A DNA stretch of 64,000 bases, taken from positions 62,001 to 126,000 of the forward strand of contig NZ_JALNYS010000007.1 in the NCBI RefSeq assembly GCF_023229695.1, written 5' to 3'. A program made the translations under genes and the position numbers. The notes below the pieces were generated by a model. That model was not told the DNA's origin. It did not search any database and worked only from the letters and a program-made list of their open reading frames with translations. Positions within the stretch are counted from its first letter, which is position 1; every line of letters begins with the position of its first letter. Shown here piece after piece: positions 7,578 to 14,769 of this stretch. The DNA comes from Sulfuricurvum sp. Lineage in GTDB: Bacteria > Campylobacterota > Campylobacteria > Campylobacterales > Sulfurimonadaceae.

Positions 7578-7934
7578 TCAGTTATTAAGTACTTGTAGTG
7601 CACAGGATTTAATATGCGGGAGTTTTTCACGTATCACCATTTCAATAATGGGAAGATTGATCCCTTCGTAATCATGCGCTATAAAATTGCGTATATCATA
7701 AGAGCCTTTGAGGTCTTCACGATCAAAATGGGTTAGAACGGAAAAAGCGGCATCATTTTTAAGTTTTTCGAATTGCTCCGCCATCGCCACAAGATGCATC
7801 AAGATAGCGGGGCGTTTGAGTTTAGTATCCGATAACGAGACAACGATTCCGCCACTTTCATTGACAATTTCGAGAATAATATCGATCTTTTCGATGATAG
7901 TTTGAACCCGCTGCAGATCACGAATCTCAGACAT
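7578..7934 (-). CDS. hepT: HepT-like HEPN ribonuclease toxin (DUF86)
   Basis: This 118-aa HEPN protein carries the RX4HXY motif as R82-NFIA-H87-D-Y89, the catalytic signature of HepT toxins, which cleave RNA until modified by MntA. The start at 7934 (MSEIRDLQRVQTII) is chosen because it overlaps the end of mntA by 8 bp, as is usual for the pair; the longer frame would overlap mntA much further. The TGA stop falls inside the repeat end motif GCGTAACATCAGTT, so the last residues may derive from the repeat. Confidence 0.9.
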   Translation of the reverse strand: MSEIRDLQRVQTIIEKIDIILEIVNESGGIVVSLSDTKLKRPAILMHLVAMAEQFEKLKNDAAFSVLTHFDREDLKGSYDIRNFIAHDYEGINLPIIEMVIREKLPHIKSCALQVLNN

Positions 7935-8244
7935 AAATAGCCTCTTTGAGCAATTTTTCTCTTTTAATGTCATCCAATCCTGATAGGTCACAAATATCGA
8001 CACGCCCCCCGCCGAAACGATGCGATATCGTACTTCGGAGTTCTTCGATTACGCGCAATGCCTCCCATCCGGGATGAACTTGTAAAAAGCGTGGAGTGGT
8101 ATGCATAACGATGTCGATATCACTACCCCACACGGCATTTTCACGTGCGTAACTGCCAAATAATCCTAATTTCTCAATCCCTTCGCTCTCTAATTTCGGG
8201 CGGATGGAAGAGAGATAGGCTAAGATTTCTTCTTTTTTTGTCAT
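7927..8244 (-). CDS. mntA: MntA-like minimal nucleotidyltransferase antitoxin
   Basis: The 105-aa MNT protein has the polymerase-beta motif GS-x10-D-x-D (G30-S31 to D42-x-D44 in GSYARENAVWGSDID). In characterised pairs MntA neutralises HepT by transferring AMP to the tyrosine of the RX4HXY motif. It is transcribed before HepT with an 8-bp overlap. A TATAAT element ends six bases before its ATG, so the mRNA is probably leaderless. Confidence 0.9.
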   Translation of the reverse strand: MTKKEEILAYLSSIRPKLESEGIEKLGLFGSYARENAVWGSDIDIVMHTTPRFLQVHPGWEALRVIEELRSTISHRFGGGRVDICDLSGLDDIKREKLLKEAIYV

Positions 8245-8250
8245 GGGTTA

Positions 8251-8256
8251 ATTATA
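8251..8256 (-). promoter_or_regulatory. -10 element of mntA-hepT, giving a leaderless transcript
   Basis: On the minus strand TATAAT is followed by six bases (TAACCC) and the mntA ATG. Transcription would start at or next to the start codon. The HigBA promoter in this window has the same geometry. Confidence 0.55.
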
Positions 8257-8318
8257 ACAGAGTTCAATGGATTTTAGAGTTCTTTAGCACCGATGTCGCT
8301 GAATACTGTTTATTTCAA

Positions 8319-8344
8319 AATTGAAGATTGAATACCTGACCCCT
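8319..8344. repeat. Short dispersed repeat (GAAGATTGAA…TGACCCC)
   Basis: TTTCAAAATTGAAGATTGAA followed by TACCTGACCCC is closely repeated at about 27330-27358 with a few changes. The biological role is unknown; similar strings often lie beside REP or transposase remnants. Confidence 0.5.
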
Positions 8345-8518
8345 TTACTCAAATGGCTTAATAATTGCGGAAAATTTCAAATAATCTTCAAAGGAGTTGA
8401 TCTGATCGGGATAATGCGCTACGAGCCAATCATCTTCTGATAAAAGTACCGCATTTTTTTCGATAGAGAGGGTTTTGATTTTGTCGATTTTCCGGATCCC
8501 ATCTTTCCGAAAAAAAAG
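8345..8518 (-). pseudogene. Gene remnant, C-terminal fragment without a start
   Basis: A minus-strand frame of about 57 codons, open from an upstream stop, ends KNAVLLSEDDWLVAHYPDQI followed by ~20 residues to a TAA. Its composition looks like real protein sequence, but it has no start codon or ribosome-binding site and I do not recognise the family. It probably is the surviving 3' end of a deleted gene. The rest of the 8.25-8.84 kb gap holds repeats only. Confidence 0.35.
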
Positions 8519-8559
8519 TTAATGTCCCTTTTTTGTTCAAAAATAATCCTTTTAGATAT

Positions 8560-8620
8560 GTCTCGCTCTCAAGAGCTCAAGCTTGGGAGTGTATATGTTA
8601 GTCTGCATTCCCAACGAGGG
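8560..8620. repeat. REP-like element, family B, copy 2 (degraded)
   Basis: The first hairpin is damaged (TCTCGCTCTCAAGAGCTCAA), and the central GGGAGTGTATATGTTAGTC is identical to copy 1. The second hairpin is cut after CAACGAGG, where another repeat begins. Confidence 0.7.
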
Positions 8621-8631
8621 AAGTATACTCT

Positions 8632-8698
8632 CGTCATTCCGTGCTACGACACGGAATCTAATGCAAGAGATGGATCCCGTATCAAGTACGGGATGACA
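8632..8698. repeat. Double-hairpin dispersed repeat (CGTCATTCCGTG…GGGATGAC)
   Basis: Two adjoining hairpins, TTCCGTG/CACGGAA and ATCCCGTA/TACGGGAT, are bounded by GTCAT and ATGAC. This type of intergenic palindrome is known from many bacteria, including Rickettsiales. It is nested directly against a REP copy, suggesting repeated insertion into the same intergenic gap. Confidence 0.6.
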
Positions 8699-8839
8699 AA
8701 ATGCGTATATACAGTTAAAGATTGACGGAACTACCTTTGCTCATTTCACCGGAAGAGTTGAAATATTCAATATTTGACTCAATGGAAATTCATGTCAATA
8801 AGGCAATAGATCTATCATTATGATTTTCTCGAAGCGCAT

Positions 8840-8846
8840 GTTAGGC
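8840..8846 (-). other. Integron-type septamer GCCTAAC at cassette 3' end
   Basis: On the minus strand GCCTAAC (RYYYAAC) overlaps the TAA stop of the membrane-protein gene and is followed by ATGCGCTTCGAG, which looks like the first half of an attC site. The matching second half is not found downstream, so the attC would be truncated. Confidence 0.5.
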
Positions 8847-9248
8847 AACTTTTTCTGCTTCACTTGACGTCTTGCGTCTGATAAAGAACCAATTAACCTC
8901 AAGCATTATTACAAGTAGACCATAGACCACGGGAACGACATTGAAGGCAAAAAAGTCGCCACCAAACTCAGACAGGCTTATTACGACAAGTACCATTGAT
9001 GCGATAGACAAGACAATCAAGGCAGGTTCGCGACGACCGACCATGAATGTGAGGACTATTGCAACCGCAATGATCACTGCGCTTACAAGCATTAACGGTA
9101 TAAGTACAAAGAACCCAAAATATGCGGGCTCCATAATTCCAGATGGAAAAAATGGCGCAACAACCGCTAGTAATACACAGGTGCTAGGTATCAGGAAGCA
9201 CAAATAGGCGATACTAATACGCCTTTGGAGTTGAGCCGAAGTAAGCAT
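8841..9248 (-). CDS. Hypothetical four-helix membrane protein, probable integron cassette gene
   Basis: The 135-aa product has four hydrophobic segments (IAYLCFLIPSTCVLLAVVAP and three more) and no recognised family. I chose the ATG at 9248 because the sequence before it, starting at a GTTAGGC septamer 18 bases upstream, looks like the 5' end of an integron cassette; a longer frame would include host flank. The TAA stop lies within the GCCTAAC septamer, the usual cassette arrangement. It is the only gene here bounded by septamers on both sides. Cassette membrane proteins of this size are common and uncharacterised. Confidence 0.6.
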   Translation of the reverse strand: MLTSAQLQRRISIAYLCFLIPSTCVLLAVVAPFFPSGIMEPAYFGFFVLIPLMLVSAVIIAVAIVLTFMVGRREPALIVLSIASMVLVVISLSEFGGDFFAFNVVPVVYGLLVIMLEVNWFFIRRKTSSEAEKVA

Positions 9249-9265
9249 GGAGTTGTCTTTTGTCC

Positions 9266-9425
9266 GCCTAACTATGTTATTCATACTCAAAATATACCAT
9301 TTTGATAGAAATTTACAAGATAATCGGATATTAAAAATGTCCTAATATCAGAAACATCCAACCAAAATTGTACATATCAACATATTTTTAAACATTCTAC
9401 ACCGTTTATCCTAAAATAATTTCCG
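9266..9425. repeat. 160-bp septamer-headed repeat, copy R1
   Basis: The copy begins GCCTAACTATGTTATTCATA, runs through ACTCAAAATATACCATTTTG and AAAATGTCCTAATATCAG, and ends AATAATTTCCG. R2 (30456-30614) is 159 bp and clearly homologous along its whole length; R3 (from 18224) shares the first ~50 bp. Similarity starts exactly at the septamer in all three. It lies immediately upstream of the minus-strand cassette gene. The stretch up to the next gene at 9570 shows nothing else. Confidence 0.8.
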
Positions 9426-9537
9426 CAAACGCTCTACCCGCAGGCAAAGCGAAAAAAGAGGACAATCTCCCCATTATTAGAGATAGGAATTTGGTTGGAA
9501 TCTGCTATTAAATGAAAAATTCAAAATAGAGTTGCGA

Positions 9538-9543
9538 TATAAT
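9538..9543 (+). promoter_or_regulatory. -10 element for the Unstab_antitox gene
   Basis: TATAAT lies 26 bases before the start codon and gives a leader of about 20 bases. No convincing -35 is visible, which is normal for vegetative promoters in this phylum. Confidence 0.4.
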
Positions 9544-9569
9544 AATATCACCAGATGCGAGATAATATC

Positions 9570-9791
9570 ATGACAATAGCAATGAATAAAGCGATTGAGG
9601 ATTTGCAGGAACTTAGCCCCAATGAAAAAGGGTTTGTCGCACAATATCTGATCTCCTCTTTGGATACCACGCAAGATACAGAGGCTCAAGCAGAATGGTC
9701 GGAATTGGCAAAAAAACGTTTCGAATTATTGGAAAACGGTGATGTGCAACCCATCAGTTGGGAGAGTACCAAAAATCAGGTACTCCTATGA
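9570..9791 (+). CDS. Addiction-module antitoxin, Unstab_antitox family
   Basis: The 73-aa protein matches the TIGR02574-type addiction-module component: LSPNEKGFVAQYLISSLD near the middle and a C-terminal EWSELAKKRFELLENGDVQ segment with Ile-Ser-Trp following. Such proteins neutralise RelE/ParE-like mRNA interferases. The toxin gene that should follow at the overlapping ATGA is present only as a broken remnant, so this antitoxin is an orphan. Confidence 0.85.
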   Translation: MTIAMNKAIEDLQELSPNEKGFVAQYLISSLDTTQDTEAQAEWSELAKKRFELLENGDVQPISWESTKNQVLL

Positions 9792-9956
9792 AGCAATTAG
9801 CTATTTTCCGCAGATATGATCTCCTTTTCAACATGGGTTTCATCGCTATGTTTTGCCCCATTTTCCATCATTTACAAAGAAACTCACGATACTGTTTTTG
9901 TCCTTGCTGTAATGCATAATAGCCGTAAACTTGGATATTGGCAAAATAGAGTATGA
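9788..9956 (+). pseudogene. Decayed RelE/ParE-like toxin
   Basis: The start overlaps the antitoxin stop (ATGA), as in intact pairs. The first codons read MKQLAIFRRYDLL and then stop after a frameshift; another frame carries the toxin C-terminus, PFSIIYKETHDTVFVLAVMH then NSRKLGYWQNRV. The N-terminal half of a ~95-aa toxin has been lost by deletion and frameshift. The final TGA overlaps the ATG of the DUF3995 gene. Confidence 0.75.
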
Positions 9957-10375
9957 GTGTTATAACCATTCTTGCAATTTTAGCGTTAAGCCTAATCGGA
10001 TTGCTCCATTTTTATTGGGCATTGGGTGGAGTGAACGGATTGGGTAAAGCCCTGCCGACCGAGAATGGCAAACCGTTGATCAACCCCGGAAAAATTGCGA
10101 CACTTGGAGTGGGGATAGCTTTGTTTGGTTTCGCCATAATCGCCTATATGCTCTATTTTTATGATTTGTCTTCGTCGCACTATCGGGATTATTTCATCAT
10201 TAGCGGCTGGATAGTATCGGGGATATTTACACTTCGAGGGATCGGTGAGTTTAATGCAGTCGGGTTGTTTAAAAAAATAAAATCATCCGAATTCGCCTAT
10301 TATGACACCCGTTTTTACACCCCATTTGCTTTAGCTATGGGGTTGGTTTTTGCTATTTTGGCGTATAGAGTGTAA
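9953..10375 (+). CDS. DUF3995 membrane protein (copy 1)
   Basis: The 140-aa protein has four membrane segments and the DUF3995 opening LIGLLHFYWALGG, followed by NPGKIAT and FTLRGIGEFNAVGLFKK. The function of the family is unknown. A close paralogue (copy 2) lies at 25906-26331 and is similar at DNA level. Its start overlaps the end of the toxin remnant. Confidence 0.85.
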   Translation: MSVITILAILALSLIGLLHFYWALGGVNGLGKALPTENGKPLINPGKIATLGVGIALFGFAIIAYMLYFYDLSSSHYRDYFIISGWIVSGIFTLRGIGEFNAVGLFKKIKSSEFAYYDTRFYTPFALAMGLVFAILAYRV

Positions 10376-10404
10376 GTAAATTATAACGAAAATGAGGAAA
10401 ATGA

Positions 10405-11058
10405 ATGAACCGATATACCATGCCGAACTTTAAATCCTCCGCGTTGATTACCATTGATACGCAAAGAGATACACTTGACGGGCAACCGTTAGAGATCAAA
10501 GGAACTACGCAGGCACTACCGTACATAAAGGAGCTACTTGATTTTTTTCGCGCCCATCAGTTGCCGATCGTGCATATTGTTCGAATTTATAAAAAAGACG
10601 GTACTAATGTGGATTTGTGTCGCAAAGAAAGCGTTGAAAACGGAGCTGAATTATTGATGGAAAACACTGTAGGTACCGAGTTAGCTAAAGAACTGTTTGA
10701 TAAAGATGACATTCACTTTAATACAAAACTTCTATTAGATGGCGGGATACAATATCTCTCGAATTACGAAGTGATTATCTATAAGCCTAGATGGGGTGCA
10801 TTTTATCAAACACCTTTGAATGAATTTTTACACAAATACGAGGTGGATACCCTTGTTTTTAGCGGATGCAATTACCCTAATTGCCCTAGAACATCTATCT
10901 ATGAAGCAGGCGAACGGGATTATAAAGTAGTACTTGCCGAAGATGCCGTTTCTGGTTTATACGAACAAGGAAAAAAAGAGCTCCAAAATATCGACGTATG
11001 GGTCAAACCAACTGCTGAAATTCTCAAAGAGGCAACACATGCATTATCTGAAACGTGA
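10405..11058 (+). CDS. Isochorismatase-family cysteine hydrolase
   Basis: This 217-aa cytosolic hydrolase shows the triad D18 (ALITIDTQRDT), K127 (VIIYKPRWGAFYQT) and a nucleophile at C160 (FSGCNYPNCPRTSIYEAGER). The motif around the nucleophile is typical of the family. GAGGAAAATGA gives a good ribosome-binding site. It follows the DUF3995 gene by 29 bp in the same direction and probably shares its transcript. The substrate is unknown. Confidence 0.88.
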   Translation: MNRYTMPNFKSSALITIDTQRDTLDGQPLEIKGTTQALPYIKELLDFFRAHQLPIVHIVRIYKKDGTNVDLCRKESVENGAELLMENTVGTELAKELFDKDDIHFNTKLLLDGGIQYLSNYEVIIYKPRWGAFYQTPLNEFLHKYEVDTLVFSGCNYPNCPRTSIYEAGERDYKVVLAEDAVSGLYEQGKKELQNIDVWVKPTAEILKEATHALSET

Positions 11059-11188
11059 GGGAGTAGTTAGGGATGAACTGCAAACTGATTTTGCGCTCTG
11101 CCTCTGCGACGGTGAGTATTATCCGAAAATTGGGGTTACGAAACACCCTTCGATGTGGACGAGAGATAGTATGAGAGAAAGGGCATAA
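11055..11188 (+). pseudogene. GNAT acetyltransferase remnant (3' end)
   Basis: The DNA aligns with the last third of the intact GNAT gene at 30755-31168 (CAAACTGATTTTGC…CTCTGC and GAGTATTATCC). The frame is shifted once, so only EYYPKIGVTKHPSMWTRD is left in the C-terminal frame, ending at a TAA. It sits between the cysteine hydrolase and the next GNAT gene. Confidence 0.65.
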
Positions 11189-11190
11189 AT

Positions 11191-11700
11191 ATGATCATCC
11201 AAAACAGCACCCTTTCTGACATCAACGAAATTTTCAGACTCTATGCCATCGCTACCGATTTTCAAAAGTCCAAGTTCTTTGTCCATTGGCCGGAGTTTAA
11301 ACGGGAGTGGATAGAGACCGAGATAACCGAAAACCGGCAATGGAAGATGATGATAGACGGACGTATAGCATGCATCTGGGCGACGACGTTTAACGATCCG
11401 CAGATATGGGGAGAACGGGATCATGATCCGGCCCTCTATATCCACCGCATCGCGACAAACCCCGACTTTCGAGGTAATAATTTCGTCGCCCGCATCGTCG
11501 AGTGGGCGGAAGGATATGCACGAGAGAATGGTAAAAAGTATATTCGGATGGATACAGTCGGTGAAAATAGAGGACTGATAGAACATTATAAAAAATGCGG
11601 GTTTGAATATTTAGGGTATTTCAAACTGGATTCTATCGAAGGGCTTCCCGATCATTACGCTCTGGCGGATGCGTGTTTGTTTGAGAGAAAAATCCAATGA
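11191..11700 (+). CDS. GNAT family N-acetyltransferase
   Basis: The 169-aa GNAT has beta-4/alpha-3 as IHRIATNPDFRGNNFVARIV, with the acetyl-CoA loop FRGNNF, and the late block RMDTVGENRGLIEHYKKCGF. AAAGGGC precedes the ATG. Its stop overlaps the AraC-family gene (ATGA), suggesting a two-gene operon. The first and last codons of a paralogue survive as a remnant at 26328-26427. Confidence 0.88.
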   Translation: MIIQNSTLSDINEIFRLYAIATDFQKSKFFVHWPEFKREWIETEITENRQWKMMIDGRIACIWATTFNDPQIWGERDHDPALYIHRIATNPDFRGNNFVARIVEWAEGYARENGKKYIRMDTVGENRGLIEHYKKCGFEYLGYFKLDSIEGLPDHYALADACLFERKIQ

Positions 11701-12551
11701 CCTATGTACTTCCTAACTTTTTTTTGGAAGAACAAAAAGAGAATATAATTGCAAAAGATTCTTTTTTTTGTGCAGCTTATTCTTCACGACAAACCCAAAC
11801 GGACATATCGATACGAAACGTCACACATGTAATGATCCTGCTTCATAAGGGAAAAAAACATCTCAAATTTTCAACCGGTACTATTTCGATTACTGAAGAT
11901 ACACTCTTGCTACTTTCTCAAGGCAACTATTTTATGAGCGAAATCGTTAATGACAAGGGGGTGTATGAAGCTACCCTCATTTTTTTTGATGATTTGTATA
12001 TCCACGCTTTTATTGAGCGTCATAAATTGCAGATTCTTGATAGCATGGCTGAAAAAACCGCATTGTTTAAAATGGACGGACTGTTAAAAAATCTGTCTGA
12101 TTCGTATCGATTGTATGTGAATAAAACCATAGAAAACAAATCAGAAATTCTCAAGCTCAAAACAGAAGAACTGTTGTTACATCTGTACGCAAATAACAAA
12201 GAACGTTTCAGCGCTTTTGTGTACACGGTTTTATCTACAGCGGACAGTAGGATGAAATATCTACTTGAATCCAATGTCGATATCCTCGAAGACGTTGCGG
12301 GAATGTGTGCCTTGACACGATTGACAAAAACGCAGCTACGCAAATCTGTGCACAATATTTATGGGCTAAATCCAAAAGAGTGGCTTGATCAAAAACGGAT
12401 GGAAAAAGCATGTCTGCTTTTAAAAACGACCGATAATCCGATCCATTCGATAGCAACCGGCTGCGGATACTCAACGGTCTCATGGTTCGGATCGCAATTT
12501 AAAAAGTTTTACCGGCTCACCCCCAAAGAGTATCGTGAACAAAACCGATAA
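11697..12551 (+). CDS. AraC family transcriptional regulator
   Basis: The 284-aa regulator has an N-terminal effector or dimer domain of ~170 residues (cupin-like strands, no clear ligand signature) and a C-terminal double helix-turn-helix: DVAGMCALTRLTKTQLRKSV and DNPIHSIATGCGYSTVSWFG, closing with FKKFYRLTPKEYREQ, the AraC consensus. It overlaps the GNAT gene by 4 bp and may control its own operon or the methyltransferase downstream. Confidence 0.88.
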   Translation: MTYVLPNFFLEEQKENIIAKDSFFCAAYSSRQTQTDISIRNVTHVMILLHKGKKHLKFSTGTISITEDTLLLLSQGNYFMSEIVNDKGVYEATLIFFDDLYIHAFIERHKLQILDSMAEKTALFKMDGLLKNLSDSYRLYVNKTIENKSEILKLKTEELLLHLYANNKERFSAFVYTVLSTADSRMKYLLESNVDILEDVAGMCALTRLTKTQLRKSVHNIYGLNPKEWLDQKRMEKACLLLKTTDNPIHSIATGCGYSTVSWFGSQFKKFYRLTPKEYREQNR

Positions 12552-12620
12552 AAATCCCCCTTTTTCTTGTACCTTTTTTTTCTAAACACTCTATACTTTT
12601 GGCACATCGAAGGAGAAACT

Positions 12621-13388
12621 ATGGAAGCAAAATGGGATGCTGAATCGTATGCGAAAAATTCCAAGTCACAAGAACTCTGGGCAAAAGAGCTCATTGAAAA
12701 GATCAATCTGAACGGTCACGAAGTTATTTTGGATATAGGCTGCGGTGACGGAAAAGTGACCGATTATTTGGCCCATTTAACGACGTCACGTGTTGTCGGG
12801 ATCGATCTGAATCACGACATGATTGCTTTGGCAAAAGCATCCTATCCATTACCGGAATTTCTACAGATGGATGCCGAAAAGATCGATTATGAAAATACTT
12901 TCGATCTCGTCTTTTCGAATGCGGTATTGCATTGGGTAAAAAATCATGAGGCGGTCATTGCCGGAATACACAAAGCGTTGAAGCCAAAAGGAAAAACGGT
13001 ATTACAGATGGGCGGAGAGGGCAATGCTAAAATGGTTTTTACAGCATTATCCACGGTACAAAAAGAGTATGCACCATATTTTGAAGATTTCGTATCGCCC
13101 TATACTTTTTGTTCGGATAGTTATTATCTGAAAATACTAGATAAAGCAGGTTTTGTTCAACCCGATGTTCAATTGATCGAGAAAGATATGGTTCATAAAA
13201 ATCTGGAAGCTTTTGAAGGGTGGTTGAAAACGACATGGTTCCCCTATTTGGGATGTTTACCTGAAAATAAGAGAGTTGAGTTTTTGAATCAATGGATACA
13301 AGCGTATTTGGATTTAGCTCCACTCGATAAAATGGGTAGAGTTCATGTATCCATGGTCAGACTCGAAGTAAAAGCTCAGAAAAAATAA
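12621..13388 (+). CDS. Class I SAM-dependent methyltransferase (trans-aconitate methyltransferase-like)
   Basis: This 255-aa protein carries motif I as ILDIGCGDGKVTDYLA (about residues 36-51), an acidic residue at the end of beta-2 (GIDLNHDM), and FDLVFSNAVLHWVKN as motif II/III, which recalls Tam-like methyltransferases. I chose the ATG at 12621 because AGGAG lies five to ten bases before it; the longer frame lacks a site. The substrate is not known. Confidence 0.88.
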   Translation: MEAKWDAESYAKNSKSQELWAKELIEKINLNGHEVILDIGCGDGKVTDYLAHLTTSRVVGIDLNHDMIALAKASYPLPEFLQMDAEKIDYENTFDLVFSNAVLHWVKNHEAVIAGIHKALKPKGKTVLQMGGEGNAKMVFTALSTVQKEYAPYFEDFVSPYTFCSDSYYLKILDKAGFVQPDVQLIEKDMVHKNLEAFEGWLKTTWFPYLGCLPENKRVEFLNQWIQAYLDLAPLDKMGRVHVSMVRLEVKAQKK

Positions 13389-13453
13389 CCGCTAATAAAA
13401 GCTTGTGTAACCGATTTTTCGGTACACTTTCACAACTTTACAAAGGAGAGCAG

Positions 13454-13522
13454 ATGACACATTATCGCACCATCGACAATACCCCTCTTGTCCGAGTTGC
13501 TCTCTTTTGGCGTCTGCCATAA
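13454..13522 (+). pseudogene. 22-codon ORF, possible truncated alpha/beta-hydrolase start
   Basis: A strong ribosome-binding site (AAAGGAG) precedes ATG and the peptide MTHYRTIDNTPLVRVALFWR-LP. The first six residues match the usual opening of alpha/beta hydrolases of the epoxide-hydrolase type (M-x-H-Y-R-T-I/V). It may be the stump of such a gene after a deletion, or a leader peptide for the next gene. Confidence 0.35.
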
Positions 13523-13578
13523 CACTTTCTTTTTAACTTAACCCCTAACATTTATTACTACACACTAGAAGGATACCT

Positions 13579-14253
13579 ATGTCGTTGCAATTAGACGATT
13601 TCCTCATTACGGGTCGTACCTTTGAGGAGTATGTGGCATTTTTCGATTTGGATGCCGAGACGATGAAAAACATGAGAGTTTTGGACTGCCCAAGCGGAGC
13701 GAGTTCATTTATAGCTGAAGCCAAGCGTAGAGGGATAGCGGCACAGGGATGCGATATGTTGTACTGTTATGATCGTGATGCGTTGCGTGTGCAAGGGGAG
13801 AAAAGTATCGAGAAAATCTATGCCGATACGAGCTGGATGGCAGATAATAATTTTGCCTTTTATCATTCATTTGAGAGACATAAAGAACATCGAATAGGGG
13901 CATTAGAAGCATTTTGTGCCGATTACAACACAAGGGACTATTGGTTCGCTGAACTTCCGAAATTGCCGTATGCTGATAACAGCTTTGATTTGGTGCTGAG
14001 TTCGCATCTGTTGTTCGTCTACGATGATAGATTAGACTTGGCATTTCATGAAGCCTCAATCACTGAGATGTTGCGTATAGGAAAAGAGGTGCGTATTTTT
14101 CCACTGGTCGATTATAAAAACTCCCGTGTGGATGAACCCTATAATCTCAGCCCGTTTGCCTATCAAATCGCAGAAAAATTTGGCGGTGAGATTGTTAAAG
14201 TTGACTTTGAGTTTCAAAAGAATGGAGGGTATATGATGAGGATAAAGCGGTAG
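13579..14253 (+). CDS. SAM-dependent methyltransferase-like protein
   Basis: The 224-aa protein has a Rossmann-like motif I, MRVLDCPSGASSFIAEAKRR, with Cys-Pro-Ser in place of the common G-x-G-x-G, and LPYADNSFDLVLSSHLLFVY as the later methyltransferase block. Members with this DCPSG motif are widespread, and their substrate is unknown. AGAAGGATACC gives the ribosome-binding site. The first 49 codons recur as a truncated copy at 26436-26597. Confidence 0.8.
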   Translation: MSLQLDDFLITGRTFEEYVAFFDLDAETMKNMRVLDCPSGASSFIAEAKRRGIAAQGCDMLYCYDRDALRVQGEKSIEKIYADTSWMADNNFAFYHSFERHKEHRIGALEAFCADYNTRDYWFAELPKLPYADNSFDLVLSSHLLFVYDDRLDLAFHEASITEMLRIGKEVRIFPLVDYKNSRVDEPYNLSPFAYQIAEKFGGEIVKVDFEFQKNGGYMMRIKR

Positions 14254-14332
14254 ACTATGAGGCGAGAGTGTAGTGATATAGATCGCCCTTTTTTGAGTAA
14301 AATGATACGATGTATATTACAAGGAGTATGAA

Positions 14333-14722
14333 ATGAATCCATTTACTACGCACGGTGCATTTAGTTGGTTTGAGCTTTTAACGGGCGATGTCGAAGGGGC
14401 AAAAAAGTTTTACGGTGAGGTTTTTGGATGGGAGTTCAAAAGAGCTGACAATGTCGATTTTGACTATCAAGTGGTATCATTGAATGGTCAAGAGATAGCA
14501 GGTATCATGGATATACAACAGTGTGATGATGAAAAAATACCGCCGCATTGGGGCAATTACATAACTGTCACAGACATTAAAGTCACGCTAGATAAGGCAA
14601 AAGAGTTAGGGGCAAATGTTATTGTCGAGATTACGTCGATACCGAAAGTCGGTGATTTTGCTATTATCCAAGATCCGCAAGGGGCAGTAATTTCGATGAT
14701 TGAATATAAGATGGCGTGTTAA
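14333..14722 (+). CDS. VOC family protein (glyoxalase/bleomycin-resistance fold)
   Basis: The 129-aa single-domain VOC protein has the family opening HGAFSWFELLTGDVEGAKKF and the YGEVFGWEF block, then HWGNYITVTDI and the closing FAIIQDPQGAVISMIEY. It resembles the stand-alone proteins annotated as glyoxalase/dioxygenase-like. An AAGGAG site precedes the ATG. The substrate is unknown. Confidence 0.88.
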   Translation: MNPFTTHGAFSWFELLTGDVEGAKKFYGEVFGWEFKRADNVDFDYQVVSLNGQEIAGIMDIQQCDDEKIPPHWGNYITVTDIKVTLDKAKELGANVIVEITSIPKVGDFAIIQDPQGAVISMIEYKMAC

Positions 14723-14769
14723 ACAACGCAAAGGGTAAATTCTCATCATACGCTCCCGTGTTGTTTAGG

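Noticed and set aside
8522..8725. Plus-strand ORF of 67 codons
   Set aside because: It runs through a REP-like element and the double-hairpin repeat and has no own sequence character.
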